A stretch of DNA of 64,000 nucleotides from Mangrovibacterium diazotrophicum. Its GTDB lineage: Bacteria > Bacteroidota > Bacteroidia > Bacteroidales > Prolixibacteraceae. This document shows, piece by piece, positions 53,273 to 62,730 of the stretch. The stretch's first letter is position 1; each line of letters opens with the position of its first letter. A program made the translations under genes and the position numbers. The stretch is from contig NZ_RAPN01000002.1 in NCBI RefSeq assembly GCF_003610535.1, positions 124,001 to 188,000 on the forward strand, in the 5' to 3' direction. The notes under the pieces were generated by a model that saw nothing but the letters and a program-made list of their open reading frames with translations, ran no database searches and was not told where the DNA came from.

Positions 53273-54805
53273 TTAATAACCCGGATTTTGAGTCAACACG
53301 CCTTCACTTAGGTCGATCTCTGTTTGCGGAATCGGCATCAATTCGCTGACGCCAACTTCAAAGTTTGGCTGACCGATCGGGCTGGTGTAGCTGGCATAAA
53401 CATCTGCTGCCAATCCCCAGCGCAATAAGTCGAAATGGCGATTGCCTTCTGTTCCTAACTCGCAGCGACGCTCATGAATCAAATCATCCATAGTACAGTT
53501 CGATTTTGCCGGTAAACCAACGCGAGCACGAACCGCATTAATATCATCGTCGCCCGAATCACCCTGCTGTAACAAGGCTTCCGCATGGATCAGGTAAACT
53601 TCAGACAAGCGAAGTACCGGGTACGACGAATTATTCTCTGCGACACCGTTACCATCAAAATATTTCATACAGGCGTAACCGGTTTTGGTATTACCGGATA
53701 AGAATTCGTAATCCTCACCATCAATCCGATAGGTCTCTCCAACCGAAATTACCGTTGCCCGAAGACGCGGATCGCGTTCTGCAAAAACGTCGTCCATCAC
53801 AACTTCTGTTCCGTCGTCATCGTAAGTAAACAGGCCGGTTGTTGCGCTGTACGAGAAAGCCCGGGTTGCCGAACCATCTACATTTTCAAACTCATCAACC
53901 AACGGTTGCTCCGGGTGGAAGAAGTTCCAGCCGCCAAACGAGCCCGGGTACATGTACCAAGCCATCATGCTTCCGCCGCCATTATTGGATTCGGGCGTAA
54001 ACTGCAGGGCAAACAAAACCTCGGGATTGTTTCGTGTTTCAGGTGTAAAGCTGGCCGAGTAATCGTCCGCCAGGTAGTATTCCGACTGAGCCAAAACAGC
54101 TGCGGATGCTTCTTCTGCTTCAGCCCATTTTTCCTGGTACAAATACACTTTGGCAAGCATCCCCATGGCAGCTCCCCAGTTCACCCGACCCAGGTTTTCG
54201 CTATCCCAGCTGATAACATTCTCCAGGTAATCGGCAGATTTTATCAAATCGCTCTCGATGAATGCATATGTTTCGGCAGCTGTCGCACGAGGCTGGTTGT
54301 AGTCGTCGCTGGCAATATTCTCGTCAATCAACGGAACACCACCGTGAATAATAACCAGTCGGAAATAATTCCAGGCTCTCAGGAAATAGGCCTGTCCCAG
54401 AATTTCAGCTTTCGTTTCGTCACTAATCGACTCGATACCGGGAACATTCTTGATGATGTCATTGGCCCGGCTAATCGCTTCATATTTGCGTTTCCAGAGC
54501 GCTGAAATATTCGAGTTGTCAGCATTTACAGATAAAATTTCAATCAAGGCATCGTCGGTCCAGTCGCCGGCACAGTAAAGGTCATCGCTAATGCAATCCC
54601 AAATATGCTCGTTGTGACCGTAGTAATATTCGTCAAGCGGTACAGCATAAGCCGAAGCCAGCGCACTTTGAGCGTAACTCTCCGAGGTCCAGAAATTTTC
54701 AGAACTTACAGTAGCCTGGGGGGCCGTTTCGAGCAAACCGTTACAGGAACTAAACAGGAAAACGGTTGCCAGGACTAAATATGTTGGTGTTATGTGAATT
54801 CTCAT
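53273..54805 (-). CDS. RagB/SusD family lipoprotein of the glycan locus
   Basis: A 510-residue SusD homologue (lipobox LFSSC). CNGLLETAPQATVSSENFW, GQAYFLRAWNYFRLVIIHGG, RLSEVYLIHAEALLQQGDSG and RRCELGTEGNRHFDLLRWG are family hallmarks. It starts 17 bases after the SusC stop. With that SusC it imports the oligosaccharides cut by GH92 at the cell surface. Confidence 0.95.
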   Translation of the reverse strand: MRIHITPTYLVLATVFLFSSCNGLLETAPQATVSSENFWTSESYAQSALASAYAVPLDEYYYGHNEHIWDCISDDLYCAGDWTDDALIEILSVNADNSNISALWKRKYEAISRANDIIKNVPGIESISDETKAEILGQAYFLRAWNYFRLVIIHGGVPLIDENIASDDYNQPRATAAETYAFIESDLIKSADYLENVISWDSENLGRVNWGAAMGMLAKVYLYQEKWAEAEEASAAVLAQSEYYLADDYSASFTPETRNNPEVLFALQFTPESNNGGGSMMAWYMYPGSFGGWNFFHPEQPLVDEFENVDGSATRAFSYSATTGLFTYDDDGTEVVMDDVFAERDPRLRATVISVGETYRIDGEDYEFLSGNTKTGYACMKYFDGNGVAENNSSYPVLRLSEVYLIHAEALLQQGDSGDDDINAVRARVGLPAKSNCTMDDLIHERRCELGTEGNRHFDLLRWGLAADVYASYTSPIGQPNFEVGVSELMPIPQTEIDLSEGVLTQNPGY

Positions 54806-54822
54806 AATACTAGTTTTAAGTG

Positions 54823-57800
54823 TTAAAATGAAAGATTCAGCCCAAAGTAGAATGAGCGTGACTGCGGATATTGACCGCGATCAACACCGGCTTCAAGGTC
54901 GTTGCTGCCGCTCTCCAATCCCAGTTCCGGATCGTATCCGGGATACTTGGTAACGGTGAACAGGTTTTGACCACTCACATACATCCGAAGCTGAGCTATG
55001 CCCAGTTTTGAAGTCCAGGTTTCAGGCAACGAATAACCGATGGTTACATTTTTCAGCTTCAAATAAGAACCGTCTTCCACATAATAATCAGAAGGTCGCT
55101 TGTTGTTGTTCGGATCCGACCAGGTTACGCGGGGTACAGAAGCATTGGTATTTTCAGGTGTCCAGCGATCGTAAATTTCCTGCAGATAGTTGTATTTCAA
55201 ACCGGCAAAGCCCAATTGATAGCGCAACGCATACCAGGTTTCATTTCCCTGAACGCCTTGAAAGAACATGCTGAAATCGAAATTCTTGAACCACGCCGAG
55301 AAATTCAGGCCATACGAGAAATCAGGAACGGCGCTTCCCAATGTTGTGCGGTCTTCCGATGAGATGGTTCCATCGCCATTGACATCCACAAATTTGAAAT
55401 CTCCGGCCTGTGCATCGGGTTGTACCAAATCACCCTGGTCATTTACATACGCACTTACAGCTGCATCATCAGCAAAAACACCATCGGTTTTATAGCCGAA
55501 GAAAGACGCAATCGGGTCGCCGACCTGAGTACGGGTAATAGTAAAGTTATCGCGGAAGGTTGGTCCGTAAATCGCTTGGTTACTGTTTCCCAACGAAAGA
55601 ACTTCGTTTTTATAGGTCGACAAATTTCCGGTAACTTCATAGCGGAATCCATCCGAATTCTGTTTGCCTCCACGGTAGGTCACAACAGCTTCAAACCCTT
55701 TGTTCGAAACTTCTCCACCATTCGTGTAGGGTGCACTCGTTGTTCCATAAACTCCCAACACCGGTGGGTTAACCAAAATATCTGTCGTCTTTTTGTTGAA
55801 GTAATCGAGGCCAACAACCACCCGCTGATCAAAAAGCGTTGCGTCCAGCCCCAAGTTCAACTGGTTGGTCGATTCCCATTTCAGGTTTTCGTTGGCCAGG
55901 GAACCGCGGTAATAACCGTTGTAAATATTTTCACCTGACATTCCGAAATAGTACGCAGCATTCGGATCGTCAATCACATAGGTGCTGTAAGTTTGATACA
56001 GGTCAACATCCTGGTTTCCAAGAATCCCCCAACTGCTGCGCAGCTTCAGGTCGTCCAGCCAGTCAACGTCGGCCATAAACGACTCCTGACTGATTCTCCA
56101 TCCTAAGGAGAGAGCAGGGAAATACCCCCAGCGATTGTCTTCGGTAAAACGAGAAGAACCATCGGCACGCAGCGTTGCTCCGAACAGGTACTTGTTAGCG
56201 TACACATAGTTCACACGAGACAGGAAGGAGAACAAACCGTATTCCTGGAAACCACCGTTCGCATAGGTTGTTGTCGATCCGGCATCCAGGTACCAAAACG
56301 CCTCATCTTCATCCTGGTAATCTGTGCGGCGGCCCTCCAAATCTGAGTATTCCCAGTGCTGCGCGGTAACACCTGCAACAGCAGATATGCTGTGATCGCC
56401 GTAGGTTTTGTCAAAGTTCAGCGTGTTTTCCCACAACCAGTTAATGGTCATATCGCGTGATTGAGTCAGCATGTTGGTGTACGAAGGACGTCCTGCCTCC
56501 GGCACAATGGGGTCGAATTCCTTCACATCGGTTCCCAAATAAGTCAGCGAGTAACTTGATTTGGCTTTCAAACCGTCCAGAATTTCATATTGCCCGTAAA
56601 CATTCGCCTCCAGCTTGTAATTGCGTGCGTAACCTTTGTTCCGTTCCAGCAATCCTACCGGGTTCTCAACATCGCCGTAATTGCTTGACGGTACACCCGA
56701 ATATTCGCCGTCTTCATCGTAAACCGGAATATCGGTGTGCATCGCCAGCGTTTCCAGTATCGCGCCATAGTTATCGCTTCGGGTATTCACCTCTTTAAAA
56801 TCCTGATAAGTCAATGACAGACTCTCCCCGACGGTAAACTTCTTACCCACCAGGTGGTCGGAATTGAGGCGGAAAGTATAGCGTTTGTTGTAAGTATTAA
56901 TCAGGACACCTTCGGCGTCTTTTAAATTGAAAGACATGTTGAAAGACGATTTCTCACTTCCCCCGCTCAAACCAACCACATAGTTTTGATCGATTGCAGT
57001 GCGGAACACCTCGTCCTGCCAATCGGTCAGATCTTGCATCGACGAAGGATCAGAATAATCGGATAAGCGTTCTGTTCCATCGTTATCAGATGCTTCGTTA
57101 TAGATTGTTGCCAGTTGACTGGCACTCAAAACATCAATTTTTTTCGACACTTTGGAACCACCGTAATAGGCATTGAAAGTCAGTTTCAAATCCTGGTTGA
57201 ATTTTCCACGCTTGGTTTTTACGATAATCACACCACTGGCGGCGCGAGAACCGTAGATTGCCGATGCTGCGGCATCTTTCAGTACTGAAATCGACTCAAT
57301 ATCATTTGGATTCACATTGTTGATGTCAGCGCCGATAATCCCGTCGACAACAACCAGCGGATCATTGTTATTCAGTGTACCGGTTCCCCGAATACGAATA
57401 GAAACGCCGGCTGTTGGGCTTCCCCCGTTCTGTTGAACGGAAACACCGGCCATCCGGCCGCTCAGCGCCGTGCTCAAATTATTGGCCGGTAGATTCTCAA
57501 TCTCGCCAACGTCAATGGTTGAAACAGATCCGGTTAAGTCACCTTTTTTGGTCGTGCTGTATCCCACAGCAACCACTTCGTTCAAACCAATTGTTTCTTC
57601 AGCCAGACTAATATTGACAACATCCGAAGTACTGACAACCGATTCCTGTGTTTTCATGCCTACGAAGGAAAAAACAAGTGTTTCGCCTTCCTTGACTCCT
57701 TTGAGTGAATAGTAGCCATCGAAATCAGTTATCGTCCCCTGTGTCGTTCCTTTTTTCATGATCGTCGCACCGGGGATTGCTTCGCCGTTCTCGTTTGTGA

Positions 57801-58218
57801 TGCGACCTTTCACTTCCTTTTCGCCGTTCTGTCCGTTTTCTGTCGTTTCCCCGTTGTTTGACGGGTTTATAACGATCAGGTTTTTCGACGTAATGACGTA
57901 ACTAATTCCTTCGTCTGCTAAAAGTTCATTGAGGATATCTTCAATCGAACGCTCTTTAAAGTTGACAGAAACCTTGCGGTCAACATCTACTCGCTCACTT
58001 TGATAAACGAACTTGAAATCTGTTTGATCCTCAATTTTTTTGAGTACATCCCGAATGGATTCATCTTCTGCAAACAGGTTTATCTTATTTTGTTGCGAAT
58101 AAACCGCTGCCGACAAATGCAGACTTCCGACCAGAATCAATAACGTGACAATTCGCATAATTCGTAATAGGTGTTTTACTGAGGAACAGACCTTCCCCAA
58201 TTGTTCTTTTTTTTTCAT
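54823..58218 (-). CDS. SusC family transporter with N-terminal STN signalling domain
   Basis: A 1131-residue SusC with an additional N-terminal domain. After the signal peptide (about 1-40) an STN domain (about 48-118, DESIRDVLKKIEDQTDFKFV and ISYVITSKNLIVINPS) precedes a carboxypeptidase-like domain (about 132-220) and the plug (DVGEIENLPANNLSTALSGR, DDPLVVVDG-like region). STN domains contact FecR anti-sigma factors. This matches the FecR and ECF genes upstream. The barrel ends with SRSFYFGLNLSF. It both transports substrate and signals through FecR. Confidence 0.95.
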   Translation of the reverse strand: MKKKEQLGKVCSSVKHLLRIMRIVTLLILVGSLHLSAAVYSQQNKINLFAEDESIRDVLKKIEDQTDFKFVYQSERVDVDRKVSVNFKERSIEDILNELLADEGISYVITSKNLIVINPSNNGETTENGQNGEKEVKGRITNENGEAIPGATIMKKGTTQGTITDFDGYYSLKGVKEGETLVFSFVGMKTQESVVSTSDVVNISLAEETIGLNEVVAVGYSTTKKGDLTGSVSTIDVGEIENLPANNLSTALSGRMAGVSVQQNGGSPTAGVSIRIRGTGTLNNNDPLVVVDGIIGADINNVNPNDIESISVLKDAAASAIYGSRAASGVIIVKTKRGKFNQDLKLTFNAYYGGSKVSKKIDVLSASQLATIYNEASDNDGTERLSDYSDPSSMQDLTDWQDEVFRTAIDQNYVVGLSGGSEKSSFNMSFNLKDAEGVLINTYNKRYTFRLNSDHLVGKKFTVGESLSLTYQDFKEVNTRSDNYGAILETLAMHTDIPVYDEDGEYSGVPSSNYGDVENPVGLLERNKGYARNYKLEANVYGQYEILDGLKAKSSYSLTYLGTDVKEFDPIVPEAGRPSYTNMLTQSRDMTINWLWENTLNFDKTYGDHSISAVAGVTAQHWEYSDLEGRRTDYQDEDEAFWYLDAGSTTTYANGGFQEYGLFSFLSRVNYVYANKYLFGATLRADGSSRFTEDNRWGYFPALSLGWRISQESFMADVDWLDDLKLRSSWGILGNQDVDLYQTYSTYVIDDPNAAYYFGMSGENIYNGYYRGSLANENLKWESTNQLNLGLDATLFDQRVVVGLDYFNKKTTDILVNPPVLGVYGTTSAPYTNGGEVSNKGFEAVVTYRGGKQNSDGFRYEVTGNLSTYKNEVLSLGNSNQAIYGPTFRDNFTITRTQVGDPIASFFGYKTDGVFADDAAVSAYVNDQGDLVQPDAQAGDFKFVDVNGDGTISSEDRTTLGSAVPDFSYGLNFSAWFKNFDFSMFFQGVQGNETWYALRYQLGFAGLKYNYLQEIYDRWTPENTNASVPRVTWSDPNNNKRPSDYYVEDGSYLKLKNVTIGYSLPETWTSKLGIAQLRMYVSGQNLFTVTKYPGYDPELGLESGSNDLEAGVDRGQYPQSRSFYFGLNLSF

Positions 58219-58276
58219 AACTTCGCATTGTTGTTTTAAACACTTTAATTTCTAATACATCGGAGATTAAAGATCG

Positions 58277-58303
58277 CCGTTGAGTGTTCCCAGCACTCAA
58301 CGG
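58277..58303 (-). other. Stem-loop between fecR and susC
   Basis: Ten perfect pairs, CCGTTGAGTG (58277-58286) with CACTCAACGG (58294-58303), loop TTCCCAG. It sits in the 154-base fecR-susC gap. No U-run follows on the minus strand. It may end the regulatory operon's message or act as a leader for susC. Confidence 0.68.
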
Positions 58304-58372
58304 TTATTTACTTCCGAAAAAGCTTTTTCACCATAGGCATTTTGTATTTTTTGATTATTTGGATTTGTGGAT

Positions 58373-59335
58373 CTATTTGTAAATGAGATAGCCGTCTTTC
58401 TCCTGTTTCACTGATACGCCGCTGGCCAAAGTCACTGCATCCAGAATTTCTTCCAAACTGTTATTATCAAAGCTCCCTGAAATATGAACCTCTTCGCCAA
58501 GCGATTCCGGCTTGATTGTGAAGTGGTAGCCGTATTGGCGCTCCAGCCAGTTTGCAATGTTGCGCAGCGACTCGTCGTGGAGATAGAGCTTGTTACTCTT
58601 CCAGGCTGAATACTCTTCAACCTCGACCTCCTTAATTTCCATCCGATTATCCTTATACTCAAGCATCTGCCCAACATTCAGGAAGTATTCCGTTGGATCC
58701 CCTTTCTTTTGGACACTGATTTTCCCGGATTCCAGGCTGGCACGGATCACGTCGTCATCGGCATAAGCTGACACATTGAACTCCGTTCCGTGAACTTTAA
58801 TTTCCAAATCTTTGGCCTCGACAATAAATGGCACTTTGCTTTTCGTAACCTCGAAGTAGGCTTCGCCATTCAATACAACCCGACGTTGTTTGTCATTGAA
58901 ATGATCGTCGTAGCTAATAGTAGAACTTGAATTCAGACACACTTCGCTTCCGTCAGGAAGTGTCATCGTGGTCCGGTTTCCGGTATCAGTTTTAACAACT
59001 ACAGGAGCAGATTCGTGACCGAAGATCATTTGTGTTACGGCCAAAAGGCCCAACACAATCAAAACCCCGGCGGCCAAACCGGTGCTAGCCGCAAACAGGT
59101 ATTTGCGGCGCTGTGTTTTCCGAAATTCAACCTGCTTGTCAACCCGGGCAAAAGCCAGCACATCGTTGAATGATTTCTTGCGAGGTACTCTGACAGCATT
59201 TTTCCAGATAGCTTCATATTCCCCGAACTCCTTCTGAAGTTCTGGTTGATTCATCAACTGATCAAAGGATTCTTGTTCCTCGGGAGTAGCTTCACCGGTT
59301 AAAACCTGCCGATATAGATCGATACGATTTGTCAT
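58373..59335 (-). CDS. FecR family anti-sigma factor
   Basis: A 320-residue inner-membrane protein. Residues 1-80 are the cytoplasmic sigma-binding part (LTGEATPEEQESFDQLMNQ). One membrane helix lies at about 82-105 (AASTGLAAGVLIVLGLLAVT). Residues about 115-215 form the FecR periplasmic domain (TGNRTTMTLPDGSEVCLN, FNVSAYADDDVIRASLESGK). Residues about 245-318 are DUF4974-like (ISGSFDNNSLEEILDAVTLA). It keeps the ECF sigma factor inactive until the STN domain of SusC signals. It is 96 bases downstream of the sigma gene stop. Confidence 0.95.
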   Translation of the reverse strand: MTNRIDLYRQVLTGEATPEEQESFDQLMNQPELQKEFGEYEAIWKNAVRVPRKKSFNDVLAFARVDKQVEFRKTQRRKYLFAASTGLAAGVLIVLGLLAVTQMIFGHESAPVVVKTDTGNRTTMTLPDGSEVCLNSSSTISYDDHFNDKQRRVVLNGEAYFEVTKSKVPFIVEAKDLEIKVHGTEFNVSAYADDDVIRASLESGKISVQKKGDPTEYFLNVGQMLEYKDNRMEIKEVEVEEYSAWKSNKLYLHDESLRNIANWLERQYGYHFTIKPESLGEEVHISGSFDNNSLEEILDAVTLASGVSVKQEKDGYLIYK

Positions 59336-59431
59336 AGAATAAACCTGTTTTATCTAATGACAATCTAAAATCAATTTGGTACTATCCCATTTTGATATTT
59401 TTTGAGAAATTTTTCGATCAAAATATCATAT

Positions 59432-60010
59432 TCAGACACGGATGTCCGGAAAAAATTCACTAACACAGTCTCGCAAAAGCTGTAAGGCCTTATTAATTTG
59501 AACTTTAACCGTTCGGATTGAAATATCCATCTCTTCTGCAATTTCTTTTTGTTTTAATTGCTCGAAGCGACTTTTTTGAAAAATTTCCTGGCAACGGGGA
59601 GGCAGTTTCTCAATACAGTTTTCGATTTGCAGGCGCAATTCAAAATATTCGTATTCTATTTGGTCAATTTCCGGTGATGTCCTCTCCTCTATTGCTGCGG
59701 AATAGCCGTCTTTAATTTTACTGTGCTTAATAATATTGAGACATTTGTTCCGAATGGAACGCGAGAGATAAAATTTGACAGAATCTGTGATTTGGATTGA
59801 TTTGCGCTTCTCCCAGAGCCCCAGGAAAGTATCCTGAACAATGTCTTCTGCCGCCACTTCATCGTCCAAAAAATAACAGGCATAGCGACAAAACGGGCTA
59901 TAGTAGCGCTGAAATAATAGTTTAAAGGCAGCATAACTACCTCCCCTAATTTCAGTCAACAGCTCGAAGTCCGAATCCTCAATACTATTTTGGGTTGAAT
60001 TGTCTGTCAT
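59432..60010 (-). CDS. ECF-family RNA polymerase sigma factor (FecI-like)
   Basis: A 192-residue sigma-70 family protein. Region 2 is at about 20-95 (FKLLFQRYYSPFCRYACYFL and EDIVQDTFLGLWEKRKSI), and region 4 is at about 125-185 (IEKLPPRCQEIFQKSRFEQL and EMDISIRTVKVQINKAL). It should direct transcription of the adjacent susCD and enzyme genes when released by FecR. The ATG at 60010 is used. The upstream TTG at 60025 is less likely. Confidence 0.95.
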   Translation of the reverse strand: MTDNSTQNSIEDSDFELLTEIRGGSYAAFKLLFQRYYSPFCRYACYFLDDEVAAEDIVQDTFLGLWEKRKSIQITDSVKFYLSRSIRNKCLNIIKHSKIKDGYSAAIEERTSPEIDQIEYEYFELRLQIENCIEKLPPRCQEIFQKSRFEQLKQKEIAEEMDISIRTVKVQINKALQLLRDCVSEFFPDIRV

Positions 60011-60303
60011 GATTGGCGCACACAAGCATCGTAATTTTTGTTGAAATTAAAAAAACGCGAGAAAATCAACCTTAAATTCGGATGTTTTTACCGGCAGTAA
60101 TAAATAAATAATATTGGGGTCTGAATGTCTGCATCTAAAACAGTAATACTCTGTCAATAAACCAACTCCACATTTATTGTTCATCGAACATAAGTGTTAC
60201 CCAGATCAGAAAATGCCAATAATATCTGCTCGATTGATCTCGTCCGCTTGCTCTCCTTTGATATTCAAACGAGTCCATTTTGAATTTTGAAAAAGACAAG
60301 AAA
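60011..60303. other. Intergenic region upstream of the sigma gene
   Basis: About 290 bases. I see no gene or strong motif, and no exact TAnnTTTG box on the minus strand. The 60304-60337 terminator follows. Confidence 0.5.
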
Positions 60304-60337
60304 ACAAAAGAGCAGCTCTTACGAACTGCTCTTTTGT
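60304..60337 (-). terminator. Intrinsic terminator hairpin, near copy of the one at 5034
   Basis: Twelve perfect pairs, ACAAAAGAGCAG (60304-60315) with CTGCTCTTTTGT (60326-60337), loop CTCTTACGAA. The 26-base core differs by one base from 5034-5059. It lies 21 bases after the stop at 60358. Confidence 0.85.
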
Positions 60338-60357
60338 ACCAGTATTCAATTTATAGA

Positions 60358-61539
60358 TTAATGAACCTGAACCACCAATGGATTGGCAATGATCTTCGCT
60401 TGACGCTGCAACAACTCAGCCCAATCTGCTTCATCTTCAACTTGCCCGCTCTTAGTCCAGGCAAAGCCGGCATAATAAGTCAATTTGCTTCGTGCATGCG
60501 TCGTCACCAATAACTGCTTTTGATCCGGCACATTCGAATTTGTCGTAAAACCATCGGCCACCATCGCCGGATCTATGACAATCCCTTCGCCGATCGGAAC
60601 ACCATCAATTAGTTCCCAATGGGAAAAAGCCCCGTTATCTTTGTCAATATCTGCGGATCCCTCTCCCTCATGAAGGGTGATCCCAACGGTATAACTATCA
60701 TTCGGGATATCTCCGGAAATGGAGATATCAAATTTTGAAAAGTTCGATCCCAAGTCCAATGAAATTTGCTTCGTTTCTTTTACTTCATACTGACTCCACG
60801 GTGCATAATCTAACTCAAAAGTTGTTCGCAGAGGTCCAGTGCAAATAGTCCGGTAGGCCGTGAAATTATCTGATATGTACAACGAATCATTTTCCCAAAT
60901 CCCGGTTCCTCCGGTTCCCCTGCTACTCCCAACATGATACGGATCGTAGCCCTCACCATGATCTTTGTGATAATAACCCGGTTGTTGCAAATTCCCGGAA
61001 TACCATTTATCGATGATTGAGTAGTCGACGCGCTTTAACCACAAGTCAATTCCACTGGAAAGTGTACCACCGGGCTCGCCATCTTTAACCAAACGTTCCG
61101 CCTCAGGTCCATAAGTACGAAAAGCAACTTTGTCATTTTCCCAAGCGTAATCACCAATGCGTTCGGGCACAAAACGAGAAAAGGTTTTTACTGCAGGAAC
61201 TTGTTTTAAATCAGAAGCATTTTCCTTCGATTCCAAACGATAAGTGGAGCTGGAATGCGCTTTCACCCGGGCCTGAAACAGAAACTCATCAGGCTCTCCG
61301 TCCTGATCATCATCCACAAGTTGGGAAACCAAATACTGGGACGTTTGCGGGTCGAAAACCAACACATTCTCCAAATCATTTCCTCCGAACATGGATTGCA
61401 AGTCGGCGCATTTAACCGACACAACTTCTATCCGGTCGAAATCCAAATTGTTGTCGACAACCACTTCATGCTTGTCAGTGACTCCACAGCCCGTAAAAAC
61501 CAATGCTGCCAGAACACTAACTACTATTTGCTTTTTCAT
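60358..61539 (-). CDS. DUF4861 family lipoprotein
   Basis: A 393-residue lipoprotein (MKKQIVVSVLAALVFTGC). The mature part starts with a beta-rich unit (DRIEVVSVKCADLQSMFGG, DDDQDGEPDEFLFQARVKAH) and continues with GVDYSIIDKWYSGNL-like WLKRVDYSIIDKWY, GYYHKDHGEGYDPYHVGSSR and TGGTGIWENDSLYI. This resembles the DUF4861 family of Bacteroidota found in uronate- and pectin-type degradation loci. Catalytic activity is not certain. The ATG at 61539 is used because it starts at the signal peptide. The upstream extension overlaps the SDR gene. It follows the SDR gene by 43 bases. Confidence 0.8.
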   Translation of the reverse strand: MKKQIVVSVLAALVFTGCGVTDKHEVVVDNNLDFDRIEVVSVKCADLQSMFGGNDLENVLVFDPQTSQYLVSQLVDDDQDGEPDEFLFQARVKAHSSSTYRLESKENASDLKQVPAVKTFSRFVPERIGDYAWENDKVAFRTYGPEAERLVKDGEPGGTLSSGIDLWLKRVDYSIIDKWYSGNLQQPGYYHKDHGEGYDPYHVGSSRGTGGTGIWENDSLYISDNFTAYRTICTGPLRTTFELDYAPWSQYEVKETKQISLDLGSNFSKFDISISGDIPNDSYTVGITLHEGEGSADIDKDNGAFSHWELIDGVPIGEGIVIDPAMVADGFTTNSNVPDQKQLLVTTHARSKLTYYAGFAWTKSGQVEDEADWAELLQRQAKIIANPLVVQVH

Positions 61540-61582
61540 TGAATTAAAATCTTTTGATTGCGTTATGCTTATTTGTAAAAAT

Positions 61583-62383
61583 CTATTCCAACTCATTCTC
61601 GCCGGCCACATAGCCAAAATTGGCCGTAATACCACCATCGACAAACAACAGGTGGCCATTGACAAAATCACTGGCTTTCGACGACAGGAAAAGTGCAGCA
61701 TAGCCGATATCCTCCGGCAAGCCCCAGCGCCCTGCGGGCGTTCGTGCCATCACCAAGTCGTTGAATGGATGCGAACCTTCGCGAATTGGAGCCGTTTGCG
61801 CTGTTTCAATATAACCGGGACCGATTCCATTCACCTGAACATTGTATTTCGCCCATTCGCAAGCCATATTCGCTGTCAAAAGCTTTAACCCGCCTTTGGC
61901 CGACGCGTAAGCCGAAACAGATGTACGGCCGTAAATACTCATCAAAGAGCAAATATTGATAATCTTTCCGGCACGCTTTTGAATCATCCCGGGAGCCACT
62001 CGCTTCGATACAACCAGCGGTCCAACCAGGTCAATATCGATCACCTGTTTAAAATCATCAACCGGCATTTCCAAAATCGGAACGCGCTTAATGATCCCCG
62101 CATTGTTTACCAAAATATCGACAGAACCGACTTCCTTTTCGATTTGTGCTATCCCGGCATCAACACTTTCCTCACTTGACACATCAAAGGCATATGTGAA
62201 AACCTCAATACCATCTTCAGCAAATTCTGCTTTCGATTTCTTCAATTTCTCTTCTGAAGTTCCATTAACACAAACCTTGGCCCCAGCTTTCGCCAACACC
62301 TTTGCGATGGCCATACCAATGCCGTGCCCTCCTCCGGTAATCAAAGCAACTTTGCCCGAAAGATCAAATAAGCTGTCTATCAT
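61583..62383 (-). CDS. SDR family oxidoreductase, gluconate 5-dehydrogenase/KduD-like
   Basis: A 266-residue classical SDR. TGGGHGIG (about 16-23) is the NAD(P) motif, NNAGI the second motif, and ICSLMSIYG with VSAYASAKGG the Ser-Tyr-Lys catalytic set (Y about 157, K about 161). Conserved GKIINICSLMSIYG and GPGYIETAQTAP resemble gluconate 5-dehydrogenase and KduD enzymes, which reduce keto-sugar acids in uronate breakdown. The ATG at 62383 is favoured over the upstream in-frame start by the promoter box at 62441-62448. Together with DUF4861 this suggests an acidic-polysaccharide locus. Confidence 0.85.
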   Translation of the reverse strand: MIDSLFDLSGKVALITGGGHGIGMAIAKVLAKAGAKVCVNGTSEEKLKKSKAEFAEDGIEVFTYAFDVSSEESVDAGIAQIEKEVGSVDILVNNAGIIKRVPILEMPVDDFKQVIDIDLVGPLVVSKRVAPGMIQKRAGKIINICSLMSIYGRTSVSAYASAKGGLKLLTANMACEWAKYNVQVNGIGPGYIETAQTAPIREGSHPFNDLVMARTPAGRWGLPEDIGYAALFLSSKASDFVNGHLLFVDGGITANFGYVAGENELE

Positions 62384-62440
62384 GTTTTGAATTTTAACGA
62401 ATGCGCTGAAGTTAGTCTTTTTTTGGAAGTTTATTTGCTC

Positions 62441-62448
62441 CAAAAGTA
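62441..62448 (-). promoter_or_regulatory. Bacteroidota -7 box upstream of the SDR gene
   Basis: On the minus strand TACTTTTG (62448-62441) fits TAnnTTTG. Transcription would start at about 62433, giving a 50-base leader before the ATG at 62383. No -33 box is clear. The rest of 62384-62730 shows no gene. Confidence 0.5.
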
Positions 62449-62730
62449 TCAACAGAATCCCAGATCGGTCGTTTTTGCGACTATCTTTTCTTTCACCAGG
62501 CACGCTCGTTTTCCAATTCTACCAAATGCTTCATCAAATGCCAAAACATCGAGGACTTTTCTGAAAAACATGTACCCGGAACGCAAAATGATACGCCTTC
62601 ACTCAGGTTCCATCAAAAGTCCATTTCGACTCTCGATCAATCAAAAATTATGAAGGACACTACTACGTCAAAAGAATTGAGCATATAACGTTTGATATTA
62701 ACCTCCAATATCCATCGATAAAATCAAAAT

